Shown: positions 5,694 to 13,506 of the stretch, in pieces
How positions within the stretch are numbered: the first letter of the stretch is position 1
Layout of the letters: every line of letters starts with the position of its first letter
Assembly (NCBI GenBank): GCA_007571355.1
Contig: RKRO01000206.1
Location: forward strand, 1 to 17,202
Direction of reading: 5' to 3'
DNA from: Candidatus Poribacteria bacterium
GTDB lineage: Bacteria; Poribacteria; WGA-4E; WGA-3G
DNA length: 17,202 nt
Program-made: the position numbers and the translations under genes
Notes under the pieces: model-generated
What the model was told of the DNA's origin: nothing
What the model saw: the letters and a program-made list of their open reading frames with translations, nothing else
Databases searched by the model: none

Positions 5694-8600
5694 TTACTGA
5701 GTCTTCTGTGAAAGTGCCTTAAAATAGCGGCGCAGTTGCTCCCGATACTGGAATGGGATGTTCTCAAGTTCTTTTGCATTCGGTGTGGTTTCTAATTTCT
5801 GAACGATTTCAAGGAGTTCAGGGTGCAAAGGCGGTACTTCTTGGACAGATGTTTCGGGTTTTTTCGCTACCTCACCTTTCCGTTGTTTACCGACATCCCG
5901 TTTCTGCAGCGATTTGAGACTGTCGAGCATCCGCGTTAGGATTTGCTCCTGTCTATTAAGCACTTGTTCGTCGAGTTCACCTTGTTGAAGGGCCCGCTCA
6001 ACTTGTGTCATATCCTCAGCGACATCTTCGAGGCTGCCTAACATCTGTGCCATCTGTTCTGCCCGTTCCGCGAGCCGTTCGGTCGCCTCCCTAATGCGCT
6101 GCTGCTGTGCAGCAAGTTGACGCATCATCTGTTCAAACCCTGGGGTTTGTCCCTGTTCTCGCCTCTGTTGGTTCAGGTGCTGTGCCATCTGGTTCAACTG
6201 CTCTTGACTATCGGCAAGCTGTTGGAGCTGCTCCATTAGGTTTTCCATCCCGCTGGCACCCATCTGCTGGTTCATCTGCGCCATTGCATCAAGGAGTTCA
6301 AACACCGCTTGATTGAGATCAGCGAGTGCTGCCCTTTGAATAGGCACCGCGAGCGTCGGTTGTCTATCCTCTAAGGCGCGGGCAGCGCGAGAAAGCGCGT
6401 CGTTTGAAGCGTTCAAGTGCCACACAACCTCAGGCGGAACTTCCATCTGTCGGCTGCCTAATGCCCACAGTTTGCTGGAAAGTTGTGAAATTCCTTCTGC
6501 TGTGCTAATTTCATCCGCCGCCAACCGCTGCAATTGCAAAATCTCGCTGCGGATATAAGCGTCTGCCTGACCGCTAACGAGAAGATTGCTTGTTTTGGAA
6601 AGTACTTCCTCGTGGAGATGCGAGAGGTGAAGTGCACTTTCAACAGCCTCGCGCAGAACCGTCAAGGTTTCGTTGGCGTTTGCACCCTCCATAAATTCCA
6701 AAGCGTTATCCAAACCTTGTGCAAGTTCCGTCAACGTCTGTTCTGCCTCACGTCCTGATTCAAGGGCATCGTTGTTCTGTCCGCTTCGGAGGTTTTTACT
6801 GGTTGCCTCAAGGGTTTCAGGCAGTTTATGGTCTTTGGCAAACTGGTTGAGACGCTTAATTTCATCTGCGATACGTCCTATCTGTGGCGGCGCGTTCTCC
6901 TTATTTTCAGCGAGTTCTCCCATATCAGTGCCGAGTGTGTCTAATTTTTCGCTGAGTTGCCCAAATTCGTCGCCGACTCGATCTTCTTTTTGCGCAAGTT
7001 CGTTCACAGGCGCGGATTCCAGCGATGTCTCCAGCGTGTCCATCAGTTCCTTCTGCTGTTCTGCAAGTGCCTGCGCTTGCTTGGCGGCTGCCTCTAATTC
7101 CTGTTGCAGAAGAATCTGTTCATAGAGCGATTTCGCGCGTTCTAACTGCTGTAAAAACTGTTCTTGACTGAGATTCACTTCCGTCATTGCCCGTTCCTGA
7201 TCTTGCGTCTGTTGGTTGGATAACGCCTCCGACAGCTTCCGCAAAATCTCTTTGTGTTCCTCGGAAAGTGCTTGCTCCATCAGATTTTGCAGCTCCTGAT
7301 ACTTTTGTATCGTCTCTGTATCAAAAAGTTGGTTCTGTTCCATCTCTTTCGCAGTCTCCTTCATATCGTCAACCAACTGCTTAGCTGCCTGCTCAATCTG
7401 TTTCTGGTTTTCAAGTACTTGTTGCATCAAGTTTTCATCGGTGAAAGTAAGCTCCTGATGTCTCCTGATTTTACCGAGGAGGGTATCCATGAGCCCCGTT
7501 GCGTCTGCTTGTTCATCAACGAGTTCTTCAAGTCCACGTTGTTCCGCCTCCTGTTCCGTCGCGACTGAATCGTATAATTCGGAGAGTGAAGGGAAACGGA
7601 GCGTATAGGTCGGTGATTTACCGATATTCGGTCCTGAAACATTGTCGTTATCCAAACCTTGAACGTAATAAGCGAGCACTTCACCCGGAAAGATACCGAT
7701 CGGATCCACATCCCATGTGTACACTACGGAGACCGATCTACGGACCGGTAAGTTCTGCCCATCCCACCGTTTCAAGGGAACATTCATCTCCTCAGCCCCC
7801 TCAACTTCAACGCGGTATACGAGTTCAAGTGCTTGTATGCCATAATCGTCTGAAGCTTCCACCTCCAATTCTACCGACATAGCGTTATCCAAAACAGCAT
7901 CCCGCGCGGGCGAAATAATATTGACTTCAGGGGGTGTGTCTTTGAAGACAGTCAACGTGTAATTAATCGGGTCGCGGTTTTCAAAACCTTCAGCATCGGT
8001 AATACGGATCCGGTAGTTTTCAGTTTTCTGTGCCATAAAGACACCCCGCAGGGCGTGAAATGTCGGAGATGCATCGGATCCTTGTGTTTCTGCGGCAGGC
8101 TGCGTTGTTGTAATTTCTAATGGCACATTACCAGATTCTTCAAACGCGAGGTACGCCTCGGTAAGTGGTTTGTTACCACGTCCCGTAAAAGAGAGTTCTG
8201 TTCCGAAGAGCGTTTGGATATTACCGGTGTTCGCCGGAAGTGTCTGCGGTTGTAGTTGTGTGTAAGTCGGAAAATTGAGCCGATACTGGAATTCGGTAAC
8301 GACCGGCTCATCACTAATTATTACCTGATACTGTGCCGATGCCACACCTTTTACGGCGATATAATATTGGAGCGGACGATTTACATTTTCAAGGGGCCCA
8401 CGATAAGCCCCGACCTCCGAACCGTCTATGGACTGCATCGACATTGACTGCCATTCAGCTGCTGATGCGTCCTCACTCTCGTTACCGGCTCCGACGCGGT
8501 AATGTAGGGTAACAGGCGCGCCGATATGTCCACTGACTTCTGCGGTGATGTTAACATCGGTACCACGTTCAACCTGTGTATTGCCGGGTTTTATACTTGT

Positions 8601-9257
8601 AATTTGGATGACATCTTTTAGACTTCCTTCGCTATGCGGCAGCGTCTTTGGCAATGTCTGAAAGGTATAGGCGAAACCGTTAAACGCGTTCGGCAGGAGA
8701 AAATTCATGATCAGCAAGAATCCTATCCCCGCTGCAGCGATACCCGCGTTCTGCTTGATTTTCCGAAACTCGTTTTGAAAAATCTGTCTGTGTTGAATGT
8801 TTTTCAGGTCCTGATCGGTCTGAAGGATCAGATGTTCAATAAATTCCGGGGCATAACTGAGTCTATTATCTGTCAGGTTCTTCCGAAGTTGGACGGCACT
8901 GAGAATCCGGTTTTCAGATGCAAGCTCGCTTTCTATCTGTGTTGATTCAAGCCTTGCTGCGACTGCGGCATCGGAGTGTTTCCTACAGAGCGGCAAAATA
9001 AGCGATCGGATCAGTGTATAGACGGCGATCCCGATGGCTAACAAGAGTACCGCAATACGGACCCAGAACAAGAAGGTAGATTGCGAAACTTGGAAACTAA
9101 CGGCGAACAGAGTGAGAATCGCCCCTGTGATCAGTGCTAAAATACCGATACACTTCAGTAAGCCTTCAGAGAAAGTGAGCCACCACCACTGCCGCCGAAC
9201 TGCGCGCAACCGAGCGATGAGATTTTCATAAGCCTGATTTACATTTTGCGTGTCCAT
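5694..9257 (-). CDS. DUF4175-like large membrane protein with beta-sandwich and Gln-rich coiled-coil regions
   Basis: A 1187-residue envelope protein of unknown function. Membrane segments lie at about 33-53, 62-85 and 171-189. A region of about 215-560 looks like several immunoglobulin-like beta domains (repeated PxVxxxxYRLxFP and DDYGI-type strands). A very long Gln/Glu/Leu-rich coiled coil follows from about 570 to 1110. The last 20 residues carry IPFQYREQLRRYFKALS, a tail motif I associate with this protein type. The ATG at 9257 has AAAGGAA about 9 bp upstream. It is 13 bp downstream of the DUF4159 gene and 17 bp upstream of the glycosidase. Related proteins occur beside VWA, DUF4159, DUF58 and MoxR genes, so a part in an envelope complex is likely. 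The DUF4175 name rests on architecture and neighbours. Confidence 0.75.
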   Translation of the reverse strand: MDTQNVNQAYENLIARLRAVRRQWWWLTFSEGLLKCIGILALITGAILTLFAVSFQVSQSTFLFWVRIAVLLLAIGIAVYTLIRSLILPLCRKHSDAAVAARLESTQIESELASENRILSAVQLRKNLTDNRLSYAPEFIEHLILQTDQDLKNIQHRQIFQNEFRKIKQNAGIAAAGIGFLLIMNFLLPNAFNGFAYTFQTLPKTLPHSEGSLKDVIQITSIKPGNTQVERGTDVNITAEVSGHIGAPVTLHYRVGAGNESEDASAAEWQSMSMQSIDGSEVGAYRGPLENVNRPLQYYIAVKGVASAQYQVIISDEPVVTEFQYRLNFPTYTQLQPQTLPANTGNIQTLFGTELSFTGRGNKPLTEAYLAFEESGNVPLEITTTQPAAETQGSDASPTFHALRGVFMAQKTENYRIRITDAEGFENRDPINYTLTVFKDTPPEVNIISPARDAVLDNAMSVELEVEASDDYGIQALELVYRVEVEGAEEMNVPLKRWDGQNLPVRRSVSVVYTWDVDPIGIFPGEVLAYYVQGLDNDNVSGPNIGKSPTYTLRFPSLSELYDSVATEQEAEQRGLEELVDEQADATGLMDTLLGKIRRHQELTFTDENLMQQVLENQKQIEQAAKQLVDDMKETAKEMEQNQLFDTETIQKYQELQNLMEQALSEEHKEILRKLSEALSNQQTQDQERAMTEVNLSQEQFLQQLERAKSLYEQILLQQELEAAAKQAQALAEQQKELMDTLETSLESAPVNELAQKEDRVGDEFGQLSEKLDTLGTDMGELAENKENAPPQIGRIADEIKRLNQFAKDHKLPETLEATSKNLRSGQNNDALESGREAEQTLTELAQGLDNALEFMEGANANETLTVLREAVESALHLSHLHEEVLSKTSNLLVSGQADAYIRSEILQLQRLAADEISTAEGISQLSSKLWALGSRQMEVPPEVVWHLNASNDALSRAARALEDRQPTLAVPIQRAALADLNQAVFELLDAMAQMNQQMGASGMENLMEQLQQLADSQEQLNQMAQHLNQQRREQGQTPGFEQMMRQLAAQQQRIREATERLAERAEQMAQMLGSLEDVAEDMTQVERALQQGELDEQVLNRQEQILTRMLDSLKSLQKRDVGKQRKGEVAKKPETSVQEVPPLHPELLEIVQKLETTPNAKELENIPFQYREQLRRYFKALSQKTQ

Positions 9258-9270
9258 TCTATTTGTTCCT

Positions 9271-9963
9271 TTAGTGTGTCAGGGCATACACAGCAATATT
9301 AACCGCCATCTTCGCAGCGAGTTCGCGTACCTGTGGCGTATCCTCTGGGTGGATATCGGCATCTTCAAGTCCGTCGCCGATGTCAGCACTATAAGCGTAG
9401 TAAACGACCATACGTCCATCATGGAAGAGACCCAACCCTTGTGCAGGCTCGCCATCGTGTTCGTGGATTTTCGGTAGACCTTTCAATTCGTAAAAACAGC
9501 GGTAAATCAGATGTGTGTTCGGTATCGGTTGGAGCTCCTGTTCTGGAAACACTCTGCGCATTTCGCGTCTAAAACTTTCGTCGAGTCCATAGTCATCGTT
9601 TGCAAACAGAAAGCCACCGTTCATGAGGTAGTCTCGTAGTGCCTCAACCTCGCTTTCGGTGAGCCGTATATTGCCATGTCCGACGAGGTAAAGCATCGGA
9701 TATTGGTAAAGCGTGTGATCCGTTAGTTTAATGATGACTCGGTCCTCAGCGGTTTCGGTATCCGTTCGCGTTCGGAGGAGACGCAGCCAATTCTTGATAA
9801 CGGTCGCGTCTCCGTACCAGTCTCCACCACCGCTATAGTGAACCTGAGCGATCGTTATCGCGGTTCGAAAAGCCAGAACCCCTTTTCCAATAGACAAACC
9901 TACTGCTGTGCAAAAGAGGAGACTATAGATTAAAAACGGTTTCCACTTTATTAATTGCATCAT
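9271..9963 (-). CDS. DUF4159 domain protein with signal anchor
   Basis: A 230-residue protein of unknown function with a hydrophobic N-terminal signal or anchor (about 9-30). The DUF4159 domain shows VHYSGGGDWYGD (41-52), MLYLVGHGN (90-98), GGFLFANDDYG (116-126) and a C-terminal NIAVYALT (222-229). This domain has a class-I glutamine-amidotransferase-like fold but no obvious catalytic Cys at the nucleophile elbow here. I chose the ATG at 9963, part of an ATGATG pair. It follows the VWA stop by 14 bp with a purine-rich AAGAGAAAG upstream and places the hydrophobic stretch at the N-terminus. The longer frame from 10011 would overlap the VWA gene by 34 bp. It is the second gene of the operon. 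Confidence 0.85.
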   Translation of the reverse strand: MMQLIKWKPFLIYSLLFCTAVGLSIGKGVLAFRTAITIAQVHYSGGGDWYGDATVIKNWLRLLRTRTDTETAEDRVIIKLTDHTLYQYPMLYLVGHGNIRLTESEVEALRDYLMNGGFLFANDDYGLDESFRREMRRVFPEQELQPIPNTHLIYRCFYELKGLPKIHEHDGEPAQGLGLFHDGRMVVYYAYSADIGDGLEDADIHPEDTPQVRELAAKMAVNIAVYALTH

Positions 9964-9977
9964 AGCATCTTTCTCTT

Positions 9978-12344
9978 TTAGGTTAAACCGATCCGTTTGC
10001 GTAAAAACCATTCCGTGCCTAATAACCCGACAACCGTAAGCAGAATCAACGGATGCGTCCAGAGATCGCGTTCTGCATCGACAAACACAGAATTTTGGAC
10101 ATCAGCGATATTTTTCGGCATCGATTCTGCGTCGGTAATGCTGAAATAGGTTCCACCCGTTTCCGATGCGATGCTTTTCAACAGGCCCTCATTGAGTTGC
10201 GGTGCCTCTAATTCGGCGAGTTGCGGATGCACAAAGATATCGATGTGATCTTCGCCTAACGTTTGACTGCCTGACTTTGCAGTTGCTCGAATGCGGTAAG
10301 TTCCGTTCTGTAGAAGCGCGAATTGGGTTGTATAGAGATTGCTTGTGTCAGCGATCATATCAGATAACGGCGATTCATCTGCGCTTTCACCCATACCCTG
10401 AATCTGGAGTTGGAACGGGTTACCTTCAGGTGGCACCACCTCAAATTGAACTGTTGCATCCAGTTGTGTCCTGCGGTAGACTTTGGAGTATAGGGACGCT
10501 GTAACTTTCGCAGTGTCACCTATCGTGTATGTCGTTGCATCCGTCGTCAGATGTAATTTTTGGTCATTGGTGTTCGTTGCCATCCATCGCAATGCTTGTG
10601 CCCAAAAACGTGAATAGAGATCGTGATAGCGTGTATCTTTAAAGCCGTTCGCGCCGAAATCCCAATTCCAGAGTCCTTCAGCTGCAATGAGTAGGCTTTT
10701 GCCTAAACCTGCTCTCTGAAACATCAGAATCGGACGACCTTCTTCAGTTTCCATGAGGAGAGTCGCCCCGGCTCTAAGAGGGAACGTACTAAAAGTTCGT
10801 GATAACGCTGGCAGGTTTTGCCAGATCGCAGCACTGCTCCGATCTAAAAGTGCTGTATCCATCAGCTGCAGCATCGGATGGAATTCACCGGATCGGGTGA
10901 GTTGGACTCTGGATTCCGAATCGTGTCTGCGGCAACCATTTGCCGGGATCTCTATCGGTAAAAGTCCCGCTAGTTCCGTATGCCGTATGCCGTTTATACC
11001 GAGCATTCTCCGAGACGCTAAAAAGATCACAGGTTTTCCTTGTACCTCAACGAAATTAACAATCGCGCGTTGCTGTGCTGTCGTAAGATGTTCCTCACCT
11101 AAGTCGCCTAAAATCAGAATGTCATATTCCGAGAGTTTAGCAAGCGTTTCGGGAAACCGTGTGGTTTCCGATGCAGGTGTCGTTTGCGGGTAATACCCAT
11201 TTAAACCATTGAGAAGGCTGTCCGTGGGTGGAAACCGTTTAGATTTGTTGCGTAATAAGATCGCACAGGTCGCCTCAATGTGAGGGTCTCGCGCCAGTAC
11301 GCGTTTTAGGAACGTATATTCCCATCTCGGTCTACTTTCGAGATAAAAAACGTTGAGTTTCGCCTTCACAACTTTCATCGAAAATGTCTTCCGATTGTTT
11401 GCTTCTGTCAACTCCCCATCAAGTACCGGAAGTTCAACGGTATACTGGAAATTCCCCTCAACCTGTGGAGTCAATTTTAATTCAACTTCTTGTTTTGTCG
11501 TAGTGACTGCAGAAGCGATGTTTTGCGGTGACTTGAATGTTAAGGCCGCGGTCTCTACAACGGTATTCCCTTTGATGTCACGCAGAGACACTTGTGTCGT
11601 TTTACCGGTGTATCCTGTCTGCATGACCGTCACACGGATGACGTTTTCGTGGTTTGTATAGGCGATCGGTGTATAGTCAATACGTTGGATCTGAATATCT
11701 TTCGGTGGTTCTACCGAGCCGACCCCGACTGTATAGATGGGTACTTCCAGGGCAGTAATATCATCCATAGGAAACTGCCCAGTGTTGTGCCCGCCGTCTG
11801 TGATAAGCAGGATACCTGCAGTCTGTTGCCCTTTCCATGCTGCGGCAGCTGCTTGGATAGCGGTACGAATATTGGTGAGTGTTCCATTCGGTTCAAATTG
11901 CGGTAATCCTTCGTTATCAAAATCTTCCGGTAGTCCGATGCGCTGATGAAGACTTGTATCAAACGGATAGAGATGAACTTCAAAGCGGTCCCGTAAACTT
12001 TGCAGAAATTGCCCTTTTTCCCTGAAAAGTAGTGCATTCACGTGATCCAGTCGAGACAGTTGTGGTTCATCGGTAGGTGTATCAACAAGTTGCATGCTCC
12101 GCGATGTATCGACTAAAACAGAGAGGTGCGTCGGCGGGGTGATGTCTTTCTTTTCAATGACGACGGGTGCTAAAAGACAGCAGAGTAGGATAGACGCTGC
12201 ACATATCCGCATTGCGACAAGCAAAAATCGGTACCTCGGATGCATAGCGTGTGCTATCCGTAGGTAGACCAGCAGCGTTATACCAATCACAACGCCGATA
12301 CCAAGTACAACTGCCCAACCGGGCAAAAAATAGGTGAATCGCAT
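9978..12344 (-). CDS. Membrane protein with von Willebrand factor A domain and glutamine-amidotransferase-like region
   Basis: A 788-residue envelope protein. Two membrane segments lie at about 6-28 and 40-62, and another near the C-terminus (about 760-780), so most of the chain is probably periplasmic. The VWA domain begins at about 72. It has an intact MIDAS: Asp79-x-Ser81-x-Ser83, Thr in GTLT (154-157), and Asp183 in ITDGG. After a beta-rich region, about 328-465 looks like the class-I amidotransferase-like domain found in such proteins, with YDILILGDLG and RLMLGI-like stretches. No catalytic Cys triad is evident. The ATG at 12344 is chosen over 12368 because a consensus -10 box at 12371-12376 puts transcription start close to 12364. 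AGGA lies 5 bp before 12344. It leads the operon. Elsewhere such genes lie by moxR and DUF58, which are missing here. Confidence 0.88.
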   Translation of the reverse strand: MRFTYFLPGWAVVLGIGVVIGITLLVYLRIAHAMHPRYRFLLVAMRICAASILLCCLLAPVVIEKKDITPPTHLSVLVDTSRSMQLVDTPTDEPQLSRLDHVNALLFREKGQFLQSLRDRFEVHLYPFDTSLHQRIGLPEDFDNEGLPQFEPNGTLTNIRTAIQAAAAAWKGQQTAGILLITDGGHNTGQFPMDDITALEVPIYTVGVGSVEPPKDIQIQRIDYTPIAYTNHENVIRVTVMQTGYTGKTTQVSLRDIKGNTVVETAALTFKSPQNIASAVTTTKQEVELKLTPQVEGNFQYTVELPVLDGELTEANNRKTFSMKVVKAKLNVFYLESRPRWEYTFLKRVLARDPHIEATCAILLRNKSKRFPPTDSLLNGLNGYYPQTTPASETTRFPETLAKLSEYDILILGDLGEEHLTTAQQRAIVNFVEVQGKPVIFLASRRMLGINGIRHTELAGLLPIEIPANGCRRHDSESRVQLTRSGEFHPMLQLMDTALLDRSSAAIWQNLPALSRTFSTFPLRAGATLLMETEEGRPILMFQRAGLGKSLLIAAEGLWNWDFGANGFKDTRYHDLYSRFWAQALRWMATNTNDQKLHLTTDATTYTIGDTAKVTASLYSKVYRRTQLDATVQFEVVPPEGNPFQLQIQGMGESADESPLSDMIADTSNLYTTQFALLQNGTYRIRATAKSGSQTLGEDHIDIFVHPQLAELEAPQLNEGLLKSIASETGGTYFSITDAESMPKNIADVQNSVFVDAERDLWTHPLILLTVVGLLGTEWFLRKRIGLT

Positions 12345-12370
12345 ATCTGTCCTAATTCGTTTTACCATGT

Positions 12371-12400
12371 ATTATAGTCTAATGACGGTGTTGATGTCAA
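12371..12400 (-). promoter_or_regulatory. Consensus sigma-70 promoter of the VWA-DUF4159-DUF4175-glycosidase operon
   Basis: On the minus strand TTGACA (complement of 12395-12400) and TATAAT (complement of 12371-12376) are perfect and 18 bp apart. Expected transcription start is near 12364, which overlaps the upstream ATG of the longest frame and supports translation from 12344. Confidence 0.75.
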
Positions 12401-12428
12401 ACAGATTTTTAGAAAAATAGATTTGACA
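12395..12428. promoter_or_regulatory. 34-bp palindrome joining two divergent -35 boxes
   Basis: TGTCAAA (12395-12401) mirrors TTTGACA (12422-12428), and the centre ATTTTTAGAAAAAT (12405-12418) is self-complementary around the same axis at 12411.5. In all, 14 of 17 base pairs are symmetric. The arms contain the -35 hexamers of both divergent promoters. It could bind a dimeric regulator that controls both sides, or be a by-product of two back-to-back promoters. Confidence 0.65.
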
Positions 12429-12452
12429 ATCGGTCAATTCCTATGTTAAAAT
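12423..12452 (+). promoter_or_regulatory. Sigma-70 promoter of the hypothetical/zinc-ribbon gene pair
   Basis: TTGACA (12423-12428) is followed after 18 bp by TAAAAT (12447-12452), 5 of 6 matches to the -10 consensus. The ATG at 12451 overlaps the -10 box and so cannot be the start. Translation must begin at the ATG at 12490. Confidence 0.7.
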
Positions 12453-12489
12453 GTCAATAAATTACATTTCCATAGAGGTAGAGCAAAAC

Positions 12490-12873
12490 ATGGCAGAACA
12501 AAATAATAACAAAAACGCAGTCGAGACGCAAAATCAGACGGAGGCAGCCAGCGGCATCATCATTAATGCTTCGCAGATGCAGTCGATTGATATTAGCGAG
12601 CGGTTCACACGCTCAAAAACAGCAACCGGTTGGCGGGTCCAATTAGAAGCGTCCGCACGGGTTACGATTAACTTTATGACGAGTATGCGAAAATTTGAAG
12701 TTGTACTTATGCAAGGTGATAGTATTGAACGCGACGGTGAGGATTTAATTGTCTTCAGGAATAAACCTGCGGATGAGTATCGTTCACAGAGAGGTGTCTC
12801 CAAATCGCCCCTGGCGCGGAACACCGAACGTTCAGCATTGATACCTGATCCGCCCGAACAAAGCACAGTTTAG
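12490..12873 (+). CDS. Hypothetical protein, 127 residues
   Basis: I do not recognise the family. The N-terminus (1-20) is Asn/Gln/Glu-rich and probably disordered. Residues about 22-92 look like a compact alpha/beta or beta domain, with GWRVQLEASARVTINF (47-62) and FEVVLMQGDSIERDGEDLIVF (69-89). The C-terminal 35 residues are polar and Pro-rich. There is no signal peptide or membrane segment, so it is probably cytoplasmic. The ATG at 12490 is used because a promoter -10 box covers the ATG at 12451, and AGAGGT (12474-12479) lies 10 bp before 12490. It is transcribed divergently from the VWA operon and lies 86 bp before a zinc-ribbon gene on the same strand. Confidence 0.72.
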   Translation: MAEQNNNKNAVETQNQTEAASGIIINASQMQSIDISERFTRSKTATGWRVQLEASARVTINFMTSMRKFEVVLMQGDSIERDGEDLIVFRNKPADEYRSQRGVSKSPLARNTERSALIPDPPEQSTV

Positions 12874-12959
12874 TTCACTTTTTATTTTCGAGAATAGAGG
12901 GGGTGGCTCCCATTCTGGAACGTACCTATCGACTCCTCTCAAGTTTAAAGGGGGGCACC

Positions 12960-13442
12960 ATGATTCCGACAGAGATCGTGCTCAACCCGCAAAGTTACGC
13001 GAAGATCGTCTCAGAACTTGCGGATATTCTCGAGTATGAAGGCGTGTCGCATTTGCAACTTGCACATCATCTCGCGTTAACGGTTTCTATCCAGCACGAA
13101 AACACAGGTATTATTGTGCTGAAGGAATTAACGCCTAACCCGTGTCCTGTATGCCACCGGCGTTTGACATTTCTACGCGAAACAATTGACCGTTTTGAAA
13201 GTGATCATGCCAACCAAATCCGCTGTCCGATGGGACACCGTTATCCGGGTGAACTGAAGATATGCTATCTAAGCATTTTCCAAGAGAGTGCTGTAGGCGA
13301 GAGAGAAAAGCCGGTCAAGGTATGTCCAGAGTGCAAAGGTGAGCATATCCAGTATTTGGGAGCGGATATGATGTTTTGTCTTGATTGTGATTGGGATAGT
13401 GGGATGGAAGCCCGGTATCAAACACGGAGAGATCGGTCATAA
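12960..13442 (+). CDS. Hypothetical double zinc-ribbon protein
   Basis: Function unknown. The 160-residue product has a helical N-terminal half (about 1-55) and two metal-binding units. The first is Cys62-x2-Cys65 with Cys89 and His93 (CPVC ... CPMGH). The second is Cys122-x2-Cys125 with Cys140-x2-Cys143 (CPEC ... CLDC). Both look like rubredoxin-type or zinc-ribbon knuckles, which usually serve structure, nucleic-acid contact or protein contact. I chose the ATG at 12960 because a run of G residues (AAAGGGGGG) lies 5 bp upstream. The GTG at 12903 would add 19 residues with no recognisable character. It is probably co-transcribed with the gene at 12490, and a strong hairpin terminator follows 30 bp after the stop. 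Confidence 0.78.
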   Translation: MIPTEIVLNPQSYAKIVSELADILEYEGVSHLQLAHHLALTVSIQHENTGIIVLKELTPNPCPVCHRRLTFLRETIDRFESDHANQIRCPMGHRYPGELKICYLSIFQESAVGEREKPVKVCPECKGEHIQYLGADMMFCLDCDWDSGMEARYQTRRDRS

Positions 13443-13472
13443 GCGTAGTATCTCGTTCATGGACATCATCGG

Positions 13473-13506
13473 TAGGCGCGCTTTGTAAGCGCGCCTATAC
13501 GTTTTT
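13473..13506 (+). terminator. Rho-independent terminator after the zinc-ribbon gene
   Basis: TAGGCGCGCTT (13473-13483) and AAGCGCGCCTA (13487-13497) form a perfect 11-bp stem around TGT, followed by TACGTTTTT. The T-run is on the plus side, so it ends the 12490-13442 transcript. The minus-strand groEL message reaches the same stem but has no T-run after it. The very regular palindrome may also be a copy of a dispersed repeat. Confidence 0.72.

Noticed and set aside
6673..7125. Plus-strand 150-codon frame inside the DUF4175-like gene
   Set aside because: Ser/Cys-rich mirror of the Gln/Glu-rich coiled coil; a typical antisense shadow.
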